A stretch of 18,283 bases of DNA from NCBI GenBank assembly GCA_964423745.1, contig CAYRGG010000067.1, forward strand, positions 1 through 18,283, in the 5' to 3' direction. Positions 7,560 through 15,025 of the stretch are shown one piece after another; within the stretch, counting starts at the first letter, position 1, and each line of letters begins with the position of its first letter. The notes beneath the pieces are model-generated. The model made no database searches. It saw nothing but the letters and a program-made list of their open reading frames with translations, and was not told the origin of the DNA. The DNA is from CAYRGG01 sp964423745 (GTDB lineage: Bacteria > Pseudomonadota > Gammaproteobacteria > Competibacterales > Competibacteraceae). A program made the position numbers and the translations under genes.

Positions 7560-8897
7560 CTAACGCAATAAGCCCTGCCGACCTTGACCTTTAAAATTCG
7601 CTTTTTTCATTAAACTCTCATATTGGTGAGACATAAGATGGGCCTGCACCTGTGCCATAAAGTCCATGACCACTACAACGATAATCAGGAGAGAGGTGCC
7701 ACCGAAATAAAAGGGAACATTCCAGTACAAAATGAGAAATTCAGGTAATAGACAAACACTGGTGATATATATGGCACCCACCATCGTTAAGCGGGTTAAT
7801 ACTTTATCGATATAATTTGCGGTTTGCACACCCGGACGAATACCTGGAATAAAGGCGCCAGAACGCTTTAATTGATCAGCCGTTTCTTTTGAATTAAACA
7901 CTAACGCAGTATAAAAAAAACAGAAAAATATAATTAATCCCGCATAGCAAGCCACATACAAAGGCTGACCAGGAGACAACGTAGAGCTGATATCCTGTAA
8001 CCAACCTAAACCCGGTGAATTGCCTAACCATTGACCTAATGTAGCCGGGAACAAAATCAAACTAGAGGCAAAAATGGGAGGAATGACCCCTGACATATTG
8101 AGCTTAAGAGGCAAATGACTGCTTTGCGCTGCATAAAGCTTACGCCCCTGCTGACGTTTAGCATAATTAACCGTGATTCGACGCTGACCACGCTCTACAA
8201 AAACCACAAATGCAGTGACCGCCAAAGCAATGGCTAGCAATAGCAAAACCAATATAGAATGTAGCTCACCCGTACGCGCCAGTTCTAACGTCCCTCCTAC
8301 TGCGTTTGGCAATCCAGCAACGATACCCGCAAAGATAATCATAGAGATTCCGTTGCCAATACCTCGCTCAGTCACCTGTTCGCCAAGCCACATTAAAAAT
8401 ACTGTGCCTGTCACGAGCGTCACTGCCGAAGTAAAAATGAAAGGGGTACCTGGAGCAATAACGACAGAAGAACCGCCGACCATCTGGTTCTGCAAAGCAA
8501 TACTTACTCCTATGGATTGAAACGTCGCGAGTGCAACGGTAAGGTAACGGGTATATTGATTTATTTTCCGCCTCCCTGCATTACCTTCTTTTTTTAATTG
8601 CTCTAATGTCGGCACTACGACCGACATCAACTGCATAATAATTGAAGCTGAAATATAAGGCATGATGCCTAACGCAAATATGCTCAATCGCTCAAGCGCA
8701 CCTCCCGAAAACATATTGAACATATCGAGGATAGTGCCGCGCTGCTGGTCGAACAACTGAGCCATAGCTTGGGGATCAATTCCAGGCACTGGAATATGAG
8801 TACCAATTCGAAAAACAACTAAAGCGCCCAGCAAAAATAGCAAGCGTTGTCGCAATTCTGTCATCTTTCCAAAATTAGGCAGAGTGGGAGGTGGCAT
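7560..8897 (-). CDS. secY: Preprotein translocase channel subunit SecY
   Basis: 445 residues (E. coli 443), an inner-membrane protein with ten hydrophobic segments. It forms the SecYEG channel used by SecA and by SRP-delivered ribosomes. Landmarks are VFRIGTHIPVPGID after the first helix, the plug-region FNMFSGGAL, FALGIMPYISASIIMQ, WLGEQVTERGIGNG, VVFVERGQRRITVNYAKRQQ (cytosolic loop C4), FFYTALVFN, KRSGAFIPGIRPG (loop C5) and PFYFGGTSLLI. Its ATG lies 6 nt after the rplO stop, with GGAAGAG about 9 nt upstream inside the end of rplO, so translation is probably coupled. The N-terminus is a little shorter than in E. coli. Confidence 0.98.
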   Translation of the reverse strand: MPPPTLPNFGKMTELRQRLLFLLGALVVFRIGTHIPVPGIDPQAMAQLFDQQRGTILDMFNMFSGGALERLSIFALGIMPYISASIIMQLMSVVVPTLEQLKKEGNAGRRKINQYTRYLTVALATFQSIGVSIALQNQMVGGSSVVIAPGTPFIFTSAVTLVTGTVFLMWLGEQVTERGIGNGISMIIFAGIVAGLPNAVGGTLELARTGELHSILVLLLLAIALAVTAFVVFVERGQRRITVNYAKRQQGRKLYAAQSSHLPLKLNMSGVIPPIFASSLILFPATLGQWLGNSPGLGWLQDISSTLSPGQPLYVACYAGLIIFFCFFYTALVFNSKETADQLKRSGAFIPGIRPGVQTANYIDKVLTRLTMVGAIYITSVCLLPEFLILYWNVPFYFGGTSLLIIVVVVMDFMAQVQAHLMSHQYESLMKKANFKGQGRQGLLR

Positions 8898-8903
8898 TTG
8901 TTA

Positions 8904-9344
8904 TTACTCTTCCACACTACCGCCGACTGCTTCGATAGCGGCCCGAGCACCTTTGGTAAGGTGAATACCACGGACTGTTACAGGCTTGTCTATTTTTCCA
9001 GAAGCAATCACTCTGACGTTTTTAATATGTTCGGGAATAATATTTGCTATTTTGAGGACTTTTACGTCGACTATTTCCCCGTGAAGTGCCGCTAAAGCTA
9101 ATTCATGTAACCGCACTTCCGCAGTGTCATGAGCTGTCCTAGAACGAAATCCCCGCTTGGGCAGACGTCGCTGAAGGGGCATTTGCCCGCCTTCAAAACC
9201 AACCTTGTGAAAACCACCAGCGCGAGAATGTTGCCCTTTATGGCCACGCCCGCAGGTTTTCCCTAATCCAGAACCAATACCACGGCCTACCCTCTTGCCC
9301 TGCGGTTTACTTCCTTCTCCGGGTTTGAGATTGTTTAAATACAT
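8904..9344 (-). CDS. rplO: 50S ribosomal protein L15
   Basis: 146 residues (E. coli 144). L15 is a late-assembling 50S protein with a long basic, glycine-rich N-terminal extension threaded into 23S rRNA. That extension is visible: MYLNNLKPGEGSK, then KRVGRGIGSGLGKTCGRGHK, and FEGGQMPLQRRLPKRGF. The globular C-terminal domain ends in a short acidic tail (SVEE). It ends in two consecutive TAA codons just before secY and starts one nucleotide after the rpmD stop. Confidence 0.98.
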   Translation of the reverse strand: MYLNNLKPGEGSKPQGKRVGRGIGSGLGKTCGRGHKGQHSRAGGFHKVGFEGGQMPLQRRLPKRGFRSRTAHDTAEVRLHELALAALHGEIVDVKVLKIANIIPEHIKNVRVIASGKIDKPVTVRGIHLTKGARAAIEAVGGSVEE

Positions 9345-9345
9345 C

Positions 9346-9528
9346 TTAAGCGTCCTCGACTTTTAAAAGATAGGCCACTTTATTGATCATGCCTCGGTTT
9401 TCAACAGTGTCTTGTATAGTTACGCTATGATGCATACGGCGTAACCCTAGTCCTCGCACACAAGCTTTGTGTTTGGTAAGACGCCCATTAAGACTTTTCA
9501 CTAAAGTCACTTTTACTTTGTCAGACAT
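9346..9528 (-). CDS. rpmD: 50S ribosomal protein L30
   Basis: 60 residues, one longer than E. coli L30. The core KVTLVKSLNGRLTKHKACV followed by GLGLRRMHHSV and the MINKVAYLLKVE end is typical of the short bacterial L30 fold. It lies 6 nt after rpsE and 1 nt before rplO; AAAGG in the last rpsE codons can serve as the ribosome binding site, about 10 nt upstream. Confidence 0.97.
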   Translation of the reverse strand: MSDKVKVTLVKSLNGRLTKHKACVRGLGLRRMHHSVTIQDTVENRGMINKVAYLLKVEDA

Positions 9529-9534
9529 AATCTA

Positions 9535-10044
9535 TTAACCTTTAATCTGTTCAATAGATTTGCCGCGTTTCATGGCGATATACTCGGGCGACGCCATTTC
9601 CGTAAGACCCCGAATGGTAGCATGAACCATATTAAGAGGATTACGCGAGCCAATACATTTTGCTAGCACATCTTTGATACCCACCACTTCAAAAACAGCT
9701 CGCATTGCTCCTCCGGCAATAATTCCAGTACCTCCAGAAGCTGGCTGCATATACACACGAGCAGCGCCATGACGCGCTGTTACTGGATACTGTAACGTGC
9801 TACCGTTCAGCGATACTTTGCACATGTTCTTGCGTGCTTTATCCATTGCTTTTTGAATAGCAATAGGCACTTCGCGGGCTTTACCGTAACCAAATCCAAC
9901 TCGACCTTGGCCATCACCCACAACTGTCAAGGCAGTAAAACCGAACTGACGACCTCCTTTTACCACTTTTGCAACGCGGTTTACGGCGATCAATTTTTCT
10001 TGTAGACCATCAGCGCTTTGTGACCCTTCAACATTTGCTGCCAT
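9535..10044 (-). CDS. rpsE: 30S ribosomal protein S5
   Basis: 169 residues (E. coli 167), with the start placed at the ATG reading MAANVEGSQ. The frame is open 15 codons further upstream, but those codons overlap rplR and have no counterpart in the family. S5 sits at the mRNA entry and decoding fidelity region. The double-stranded RNA-binding-like N-terminal domain has LQEKLIAVNRVAKVVKGG, ALTVVGDGQGRVGFGYGKA and REVPIAIQKAM. The C-terminal domain has ASGGTGIIAGGAMRAV and VHATIRGL. AGG lies about 10 nt upstream, overlapping the rplR stop, so the two are likely coupled. Confidence 0.96.
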   Translation of the reverse strand: MAANVEGSQSADGLQEKLIAVNRVAKVVKGGRQFGFTALTVVGDGQGRVGFGYGKAREVPIAIQKAMDKARKNMCKVSLNGSTLQYPVTARHGAARVYMQPASGGTGIIAGGAMRAVFEVVGIKDVLAKCIGSRNPLNMVHATIRGLTEMASPEYIAMKRGKSIEQIKG

Positions 10045-10057
10045 CTTTTTAAACCTA

Positions 10058-10414
10058 TTAAATCTGCAAACCGTTTTCACGGGCAGCATCAGCTAATGCC
10101 TTAACACGACCGTGATACTTAAACCCTGAACGATCAAAGGCAACCCGTGTAACACCTAGCGTTTTTGCTTTTTCTGCAATCGCTTTGCCTACCGTCTTAG
10201 CAGCTTCCACATTACCTGTTTTTGGCAAGCTTTCACGCAATGTTTTATCCAATGTAGAGGTTGCAGCCAAAACCTCTGAACTAGAAGGGGCAATGATTTG
10301 CGCATAAATATGCTGTGCTGTACGGTGAATACATAATCGATGAGTACCTAGTTCGCGAATTTTCATTCGTGTTCGCAAACCACGTCGCTGGCGTGCTGCT
10401 TTTTTCCTATGCAT
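10058..10414 (-). CDS. rplR: 50S ribosomal protein L18
   Basis: 118 residues (E. coli 117). L18 binds 5S rRNA together with L5, mainly through the basic N-terminal tail seen here as MHRKKAARQRRGLRTR. The core has the conserved HRTAQHIYAQIIAP, VGKAIAEKAK and FDRSGFKYHGRVKALADAARENGL. It starts 5 nt after rplF, with AAGAAG from the end of rplF as the possible ribosome binding site. Confidence 0.98.
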   Translation of the reverse strand: MHRKKAARQRRGLRTRMKIRELGTHRLCIHRTAQHIYAQIIAPSSSEVLAATSTLDKTLRESLPKTGNVEAAKTVGKAIAEKAKTLGVTRVAFDRSGFKYHGRVKALADAARENGLQI

Positions 10415-10419
10415 AACTT

Positions 10420-10953
10420 TTACTTCTTCTTCGCTTCTTTAAGGCTAATTTTCTCGTCTGCATACCGTATCCCTTTACCTTTATAAGGTTCTGGAGGTCG
10501 GTAACTACGTATTTTAGCTGCAACCTGACCCACTTGCTGTTTGTCGACACCTTTTACTAACACATCTGTCTGAGTTGGTGTTTCCACGGCTATACCTTCT
10601 GGAATTTTAAAGGCGACGGGGTGCGAAAATCCAAGGGTCAGGTTCAATACATTGCCCTGTGCTTGGGCCCGATAACCAACACCCACTAATTGCAACTTGC
10701 GTTCAAACCCATCGCTAACACCAATGACCATATTGTTGACCAAAGACCTCATAGTGCCGGCCATAGCTCGATGCTGGGCTGCTTCAGAATGTGGTACAGT
10801 ATTGAGCTGATTGCCTTCGTGAGCGAGGGAAACAGTTGGATGCAATATGAGTTGCATAGTACCTTTGTTTCCTTTTACCGATACCATCTGACCGTCGATA
10901 TTTACATCTACCCCCGTTGGAATGGGAATCGGTTTTTTAGCGATTCGCGACAT
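10420..10953 (-). CDS. rplF: 50S ribosomal protein L6
   Basis: 177 residues, equal to E. coli. L6 lies near the factor-binding site of the 50S subunit. The N-terminal half begins MSRIAKKPIPIP, and the C-terminal half carries the signature SYRPPEPYKGKGIRYADE that contacts 23S rRNA. A lysine-rich tail closes the protein. AAGGAA lies close upstream of the ATG, in the 21-nt spacer after rpsH. Confidence 0.98.
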   Translation of the reverse strand: MSRIAKKPIPIPTGVDVNIDGQMVSVKGNKGTMQLILHPTVSLAHEGNQLNTVPHSEAAQHRAMAGTMRSLVNNMVIGVSDGFERKLQLVGVGYRAQAQGNVLNLTLGFSHPVAFKIPEGIAVETPTQTDVLVKGVDKQQVGQVAAKIRSYRPPEPYKGKGIRYADEKISLKEAKKK

Positions 10954-10974
10954 ATCAATTTCCTTCCCAGCCTG

Positions 10975-11370
10975 TTAGGCTACTATACATAACACTTCAC
11001 CGCCATGCCCTGCACTACGAGCAGCACGGTCAGTCATAACTCCCTGCGAGGTGGAAACAATAGCCACACCAAGGCCACCTAGTACGCGAGGCAATTCATC
11101 TTTACCTCTAAACACTCTAAGTCCTGGCCGACTAACACGTTGTATTTTTTCGATAACTGGCTTGCCTTCGAAATACTTAAGGGCAATTTTCAGTTGCGCT
11201 TTTCCCGCTGTTTCCGCCACCGCAAAGTCAGCAATGTAACCCTCTTCCTTTAAGACATTACAAATGGCAATTTTAAGTTTTGAAGACGGCATACTGACTT
11301 GTGTTTTTGTTGCGTTTTGTGCATTGCGAATACGCGTTAGCATATCAGCGACTGGATCTGTCATGCTCAT
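10975..11370 (-). CDS. rpsH: 30S ribosomal protein S8
   Basis: 131 residues (E. coli 130). S8 binds helix 21 of 16S rRNA and, in E. coli, represses most of the spc operon by binding the mRNA at the rplE start. Recognised blocks are MSMTDPVADMLTRIRNAQ, PSSKLKIAICNVLKEEGY, RVSRPGLRVF and STSQGVMTDRAARSAG. The first ATG, with GGGGAGG about 10 nt upstream, gives the MSM start shared with E. coli. The 55-nt spacer before it contains a tandem ATCGAG pair but no obvious structure. Confidence 0.98.
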   Translation of the reverse strand: MSMTDPVADMLTRIRNAQNATKTQVSMPSSKLKIAICNVLKEEGYIADFAVAETAGKAQLKIALKYFEGKPVIEKIQRVSRPGLRVFRGKDELPRVLGGLGVAIVSTSQGVMTDRAARSAGHGGEVLCIVA

Positions 11371-11425
11371 TTTGCCCTGACCTCCCCAGCTCGATCTCGA
11401 TTACATTTTGTTAGAATTATCATGA

Positions 11426-11731
11426 CTACCAACTCGCCTTACGCAAGCCAGGGATATCTCCGCGCATAGCTGCCTCGCGTAACATATTTCGTCCCAAAGC
11501 AAATTTACGATAGTAACCGTGCGGTCTTCCTGTTAGACGACAGCGGTTATGGATGCGCACAGGACTCGAATCACGAGGCAATGCCTGTAGATTTTTCTGG
11601 GCGTCGCGCCGTTGTTCATCGGAACTTGCGGGGTTACGAATCGTCTCTTTTAATTCAGCTCGCTTAGCAGCGTATTTTTTGGTTAAACGAATTCGTTTGA
11701 TCTCTCGATTAATCATGGATTTCTTAGCCAT
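11426..11731 (-). CDS. rpsN: 30S ribosomal protein S14 (long, zinc-free type)
   Basis: 101 residues, identical in length to E. coli S14. The start is the ATG reading MAKKSMINRE; a TTG two codons upstream overlaps the rplE stop and is less likely. GGAG lies 6 nt before the ATG. The C-terminal half has the family signature LPRDSSPVRIHNRCRLTGRPHG (split: RDSSPVR, NRCRLTGRPHG) and ends AMRGDIPGLRKASW. The CxxC pairs of the short zinc-binding S14 type are absent. S14 belongs to the 30S head and joins late. It starts 2 nt after rplE. Confidence 0.97.
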   Translation of the reverse strand: MAKKSMINREIKRIRLTKKYAAKRAELKETIRNPASSDEQRRDAQKNLQALPRDSSPVRIHNRCRLTGRPHGYYRKFALGRNMLREAAMRGDIPGLRKASW

Positions 11732-11733
11732 AC

Positions 11734-12273
11734 TCAACTCCGAATGGGAAAATCGAATGCTCTCAACAAAGCGAGACCTTCTTTGTCGGTGCGAGCCGTT
11801 GTTGTGATGGTAATATCCAGACCACGTATGGCGTCGATTTTGTCATAATCAACTTCAGGAAAAATAATTTGCTCACGCACCCCTAAGCTGTAATTACCGC
11901 GACCGTCAAATGCCTTTGGGCTAAGCCCACGAAAATCGCGAATACGTGGTATAGCGATATTTACCAAGCGATCCAGAAACTCATACATTCGCTCACGACG
12001 CAGGGTTACTTTGCAACCAATGGGCCAACCTTCACGAATCTTGAAACCGGCTATGGATTTACGAGCAAATGTCACAATCGGTTTTTGCCCCGCAATCAAT
12101 GTCATATCATTCTGCGCATGATCGAGAATTTTTTTATCGTTGACGGCCTCACCAACGCCCATATTAAGCGTAATTTTACTGAGTCGAGGCACCTGCATAA
12201 TATTGCGGTAACCAAACTCCTCTTGCAGTTTAGCGACCACTTGATCCATGTAGTAAGCATGAAGCCTCACCAT
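11734..12273 (-). CDS. rplE: 50S ribosomal protein L5
   Basis: 179 residues, equal to E. coli. L5 carries 5S rRNA into the large subunit and contacts P-site tRNA and S13. Conserved blocks are MQVPRLSKITLNMGVGEA, GQKPIVTFARKSIAGFKIR, PIGCKVTLR, PRIRDFRGLSPKAFDGRGN and REQIIFPEVDYDK. It follows rplX by 15 nt, and its start codon region may form the S8 operator (separate entry). The stop is 2 nt before rpsN. Confidence 0.98.
   Translation of the reverse strand: MVRLHAYYMDQVVAKLQEEFGYRNIMQVPRLSKITLNMGVGEAVNDKKILDHAQNDMTLIAGQKPIVTFARKSIAGFKIREGWPIGCKVTLRRERMYEFLDRLVNIAIPRIRDFRGLSPKAFDGRGNYSLGVREQIIFPEVDYDKIDAIRGLDITITTTARTDKEGLALLRAFDFPIRS
12248..12273 (-). promoter_or_regulatory. Candidate S8 translational operator at the rplE start
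   Basis: The first 26 nt of rplE can fold into an irregular hairpin. AUG pairs with CAU at the base, there is a 2-nt UA bulge, then GUGAG pairs with CUUAC (one G-U), with a single bulged G and a UUCAU loop. In E. coli, S8 binds an imperfect, bulged hairpin at exactly this point of the spc mRNA. The position and bulged shape agree, but protein-coding constraint on the same bases makes this weak. Confidence 0.3.
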
Positions 12274-12288
12274 CTTTGCAGCACCTCA

Positions 12289-12606
12289 TTAAACATCGAC
12301 TACTTCATCATTAGATTTAAAATAACGGACTTTGCGTCCATCATCTAGAAAGCGAAATCCTATCCGATCCCCTTTGTTAGTGGTGGGATTGAATATCATG
12401 ACATTTGATGTATGGATTGGTGCTTCGCGCTCCACAATTCCCCCTGCGGTGCCACGCATGGGATTCGCTTTAGTATGCCGTTTAACTAGATTGACGCCTT
12501 CGACAATGACACGGTCGTTTTTTAGTACGCGCAACACTTGACCGCGAAGACCCCTATTTTTACCTGCCGTGACGATAACATCGTCACCGTTCTTAATTCT
12601 TTGCAT
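12289..12606 (-). CDS. rplX: 50S ribosomal protein L24
   Basis: 105 residues from the ATG reading MQRIKNGDD (E. coli 104). A TTG three codons upstream gives a longer frame but no better fit. L24 initiates 50S assembly and lies by the tunnel exit. The KOW motif spans about residues 5-35 (GDDVIVTAGKNRGLRGQVLRV). Further family blocks are VIVEGVNLVKRHTK, GGIVEREAPIHTSNV and RIGFRFLDDGRKVR. AAGG lies 9 nt upstream in the 11-nt spacer after rplN. Confidence 0.96.
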   Translation of the reverse strand: MQRIKNGDDVIVTAGKNRGLRGQVLRVLKNDRVIVEGVNLVKRHTKANPMRGTAGGIVEREAPIHTSNVMIFNPTTNKGDRIGFRFLDDGRKVRYFKSNDEVVDV

Positions 12607-12617
12607 GAATCTCAACC

Positions 12618-12986
12618 TTAGAGCACTTCAGGTGCTAGGGAAATAATTTTCATAAATCGCTCAGTGCGAAGTTCGCGAGTGACTGGTCCAAATATGCGCG
12701 TACCTATCGGCTCTAGTTTGGTGTTCAACAAAACTGCTGCGTTTCCGTCAAAACGAATTAAAGAACCATCATTTCGACGAACACCTTTACGAGTACGCAC
12801 AACAATAGCATTGTAAACTTCGCCCTTTTTCACCCTACCCCGGGGAATCGCTTCTTTGACACTGACTTTTATAATGTCACCGATGTTAGCGTATCGTCGA
12901 TGCGATCCTCCTAACACTTTGATACACATCAAACGCCGTGCACCACTGTTATCGGCGACATCGAGAACACTTTGCATTTGAATCAT
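12618..12986 (-). CDS. rplN: 50S ribosomal protein L14
   Basis: 122 residues (E. coli 123). L14 forms an intersubunit bridge with 16S helix 14 and is the docking site of the silencing factor RsfS. Highly conserved blocks: VADNSGARRLMCIKVLGG, RRYANIGDIIKVSVKEAIPRG, VRTRKGVRRNDGS, IRFDGNAAVLLN, GTRIFGPVTREL and the end MKIISLAPEVL. It opens the spc segment after a 68-nt AT-rich spacer, where E. coli has its spc promoter; I found no convincing promoter there (CATAAT without a -35). Confidence 0.98.
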   Translation of the reverse strand: MIQMQSVLDVADNSGARRLMCIKVLGGSHRRYANIGDIIKVSVKEAIPRGRVKKGEVYNAIVVRTRKGVRRNDGSLIRFDGNAAVLLNTKLEPIGTRIFGPVTRELRTERFMKIISLAPEVL

Positions 12987-13054
12987 GGTGGTATTCCAAT
13001 GAAGCGTTAATTATGGTTTGGCTATTTTCAATAAATAAGTTGAGCTAAACAAAC

Positions 13055-13315
13055 CTATTCAGCCTTTTCAACAACTTTGATGACTCTCCAAAACTTTGTC
13101 TTTGAAAGGGGCCGACACTGCTCAACCATGACCCAATCGCCTTCTCGACAAGTATTTTCTTCATCATGAGCATGAAGTTTTGTAGATCGCCGTACATATT
13201 TACCGTAAATCGGATGACGCACGAGTCGCTCAGTGACAAGTGTGATGGTCTTGTGCATTTTGTTACTCGTCACGCGTCCTGTTACTGTGCGTGATGGCTT
13301 ATTCTCCGCCGTCAT
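13055..13315 (-). CDS. rpsQ: 30S ribosomal protein S17
   Basis: 86 residues (E. coli 84). S17 is a primary 16S-binding protein with an OB fold. The N-terminal strand GRVTSNKMHKTITLVTER, the HPIYGKYVRRSTKLHAHDE block and the REGDWVMVEQCRPLSKTK region are typical. Its ATG overlaps the rpmC stop as ATGA, which indicates coupled translation. It is the last gene of the S10 segment. Confidence 0.98.
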   Translation of the reverse strand: MTAENKPSRTVTGRVTSNKMHKTITLVTERLVRHPIYGKYVRRSTKLHAHDEENTCREGDWVMVEQCRPLSKTKFWRVIKVVEKAE

Positions 13316-13509
13316 TTTTTATCACCTATCTTTTCTTGCAACACGGTTTTAACTCGGGCAATGTCGCGACGTACTTGACGGAACAGATGAGGTTTATTCA
13401 ATTGATTCGTGGCTCGTTGCATACGCAGGTTAAATTGTTCACGCAGTAAAGCTAACAATTCCTGATTTAGATCTTCCAAGCTTTTTTGACGTAGATCATT
13501 GGCTCTCAT
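13312..13509 (-). CDS. rpmC: 50S ribosomal protein L29
   Basis: 65 residues (E. coli 63). A two-helix protein at the tunnel exit next to L23, part of the docking area for SRP and trigger factor. Visible blocks are MRANDLRQKSLEDLNQELL, LLREQFNLRMQRAT and VRRDIARVKTVLQEK. Its start shares one base with the rplP stop (TAATG), and its own stop overlaps the rpsQ start, so the three genes are tightly coupled. Confidence 0.98.
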   Translation of the reverse strand: MRANDLRQKSLEDLNQELLALLREQFNLRMQRATNQLNKPHLFRQVRRDIARVKTVLQEKIGDKK

Positions 13510-13922
13510 TACATCACCGTCCGACTTGCAAATACAGTTTGCACTGGCAACTTAGCAGCCGCCAAACGGAAAGCCTCACGCGCAACAGGCTCTGGAACAC
13601 CCTCCATTTCATACAGCACTCGCCCAGGCTGAACTTTAGCAACCCAGTACTCCACATTTCCTTTACCTTTACCCTGGCGCACTTCTAATGGTTTTTTAGT
13701 AACAGGAACATCAGGAAAAATTCGAATCCAAATCTTACCACCTCGTTTGATGTAACGATTGATAGCGCGACGCGCTGCTTCAATCTGACGTGCGGTAATC
13801 CGGCCTCGAGTAGTGCACTTTAAACCATATTCGCCAAAATTTACTTTATTACCTGTGGTTGCAATGCCACGGTTACGTCCTTTGTGTTGTTTGCGAAATT
13901 TCGTGCGCTTTGGTTGTAACAT
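13509..13922 (-). CDS. rplP: 50S ribosomal protein L16
   Basis: 137 residues from the ATG reading MLQPKRTKFR (E. coli 136). The frame continues 7 codons upstream without a family match. GGGAG lies 6 nt before the chosen ATG. L16 organises the A-site region of the 50S subunit and is a late assembly protein. Conserved blocks: RKQHKGRNRG, TARQIEAARRAI, GGKIWIRIFPD, GKGKGNVEYWVA, PGRVLYEMEGVPE and REAFRLAAAKLP. R82 corresponds to the arginine (E. coli R81) hydroxylated by RoxA. A spacer of 78 nt with a terminator-like hairpin separates it from rpsC. Confidence 0.97.
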   Translation of the reverse strand: MLQPKRTKFRKQHKGRNRGIATTGNKVNFGEYGLKCTTRGRITARQIEAARRAINRYIKRGGKIWIRIFPDVPVTKKPLEVRQGKGKGNVEYWVAKVQPGRVLYEMEGVPEPVAREAFRLAAAKLPVQTVFASRTVM

Positions 13923-13941
13923 GCTTATCTCCCATTGCCCC

Positions 13942-13978
13942 AAAAAAACGAATCCGCAATAGCTTCATATGCGAAATC
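13942..13978 (-). terminator. Terminator-like hairpin in the rpsC-rplP spacer
   Basis: On the minus strand a 9-position stem (arms 13970-13978 and 13950-13958, one T-T mismatch, one G-U, three central G-C pairs) has an 11-nt loop. After one G, it is followed by seven T (13948-13942). It begins 22 nt after the rpsC stop and ends 19 nt before the rplP start. The layout is that of a weak intrinsic terminator or pause site inside the operon; since downstream genes are essential, it must be leaky or regulated. Confidence 0.4.
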
Positions 13979-14000
13979 TTAAGGCAATCCTATAAATTCT

Positions 14001-14672
14001 TTAACTTGCTGTTTTTTCAGATTTTGTTTCGCCTTGCTTAGGCAAACCGAATACTTCGCCTTTAAAAATCCAAACTTTAACGCCAATAATCCCATAGGTA
14101 GTGTTTGCTTCAGCAAAACCATAGTCGATATCAGCACGCAATGTATGAAGAGGTACTCGACCTTCTCGATACCATTCACTACGAGCAATTTCCGCCCCAT
14201 TCAGACGACCCGCGACATTTATTCTAATACCTTGGGCCCCTAACCGCATTGCATTAGTCACGGCACGTTTCATGGCTCGTCGAAACATAATGCGCCTTTC
14301 TAGTTGCTGAGCTACACCCTCTGCAACAAGCTGTGCATCGATCTCTGGCTTACGAATCTCTTCGATATTGATATGGACTGGAATTTCCATCATTTCCGAC
14401 ACTTGCTTGCGCAAAGCTTCAATATCTTCCCCCTTTTTACCAATCACGACACCTGGGCGGGCCGTATGAATGGTAATGTAAGCTGTTCGCGCCGGGCGCT
14501 CGATTTTAATGCGGCTTATCGAAGCATGGGCCAGTTTTTTCTTAAGAAAATTTCTAACTTTCAAATCCGTTTCGAGAAAATCCGGAAAATTTTTGGAATC
14601 CGCATACCACTTTGATGTCCAGTCAGAAGCGATACCGAGACGCATACCTGTCGGATGAACTTTTTGCCCCAT
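14001..14672 (-). CDS. rpsC: 30S ribosomal protein S3
   Basis: 223 residues (E. coli 233, with a shorter C-terminal tail here). S3 lines the mRNA entry tunnel and contributes to helicase activity. The N-terminus MGQKVHPTGMRLGI is diagnostic. A type II KH domain has the GKKG loop at 78-81. R131, R132 and K135 sit at the same numbers as the E. coli helicase residues. The C-terminal domain has IRINVAGRLNGAEIARSEWYREGRVPLHTLRAD (blocks GRLNGAEIAR, REGRVPLHTLRAD). GAGG is 7 nt before the ATG, in the 13-nt spacer after rplV. Confidence 0.98.
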   Translation of the reverse strand: MGQKVHPTGMRLGIASDWTSKWYADSKNFPDFLETDLKVRNFLKKKLAHASISRIKIERPARTAYITIHTARPGVVIGKKGEDIEALRKQVSEMMEIPVHINIEEIRKPEIDAQLVAEGVAQQLERRIMFRRAMKRAVTNAMRLGAQGIRINVAGRLNGAEIARSEWYREGRVPLHTLRADIDYGFAEANTTYGIIGVKVWIFKGEVFGLPKQGETKSEKTAS

Positions 14673-14685
14673 CAGCGTACCTCTT

Positions 14686-15018
14686 TTAGTCTTCCGCTAC
14701 CATCACGGAAATATGACTGGTGCGTTTAAAAACACGATTGGCGCGACCCTTGGCTCGCGCATGAACACGCTTTAATGTAGGTCCTTCATCGACCTGAATA
14801 GTAGCCACTTTCAGTTCATCAATATCAGCGCCTTCGTTATGTTCTGCATTAGCTATCGCTGAATCCAAAACTTTTTTAATGAAGCGTGCCGCCTTCTTGT
14901 TACTAAAAGTAAGCACTTCGAGAGCCCGACCCACAGGTTGGTTACGTACTTGTGCTGCCACTAGCCGCGCTTTCTGAGCAGAAATACGCGCATACTTTAA
15001 TCTAGCCATTGCATGCAT
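14686..15018 (-). CDS. rplV: 50S ribosomal protein L22
   Basis: 110 residues, equal to E. coli when the first ATG is used (MHAMARLKYARIS); an ATG three codons later is also possible. AAGG lies 10 nt before the first ATG, within the end of rpsS. L22 sends a beta-hairpin into the peptide tunnel (about residues 79-99, GPTLKRVHARAKGRANR), where erythromycin-resistance changes occur in other species; the hairpin here looks complete. Other blocks are SAQKARLVA, SNKKAARFIKKVLDSAIANAEHN and RTSHISVMV. Confidence 0.97.
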   Translation of the reverse strand: MHAMARLKYARISAQKARLVAAQVRNQPVGRALEVLTFSNKKAARFIKKVLDSAIANAEHNEGADIDELKVATIQVDEGPTLKRVHARAKGRANRVFKRTSHISVMVAED

Positions 15019-15025
15019 GTTTCAT

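Noticed and set aside
10045..10089. 15-codon upstream extension of rpsE
   Set aside because: It overlaps rplR, and the residues have no match to S5 N-termini; the downstream ATG gives the family length.
12987..13054. Possible spc promoter in the rpsQ-rplN spacer (CATAAT on the minus strand)
   Set aside because: No acceptable -35 at 16-18 nt; a TTGAAA present is only 12 nt from TAATTA. Too weak to annotate in an AT-rich spacer.
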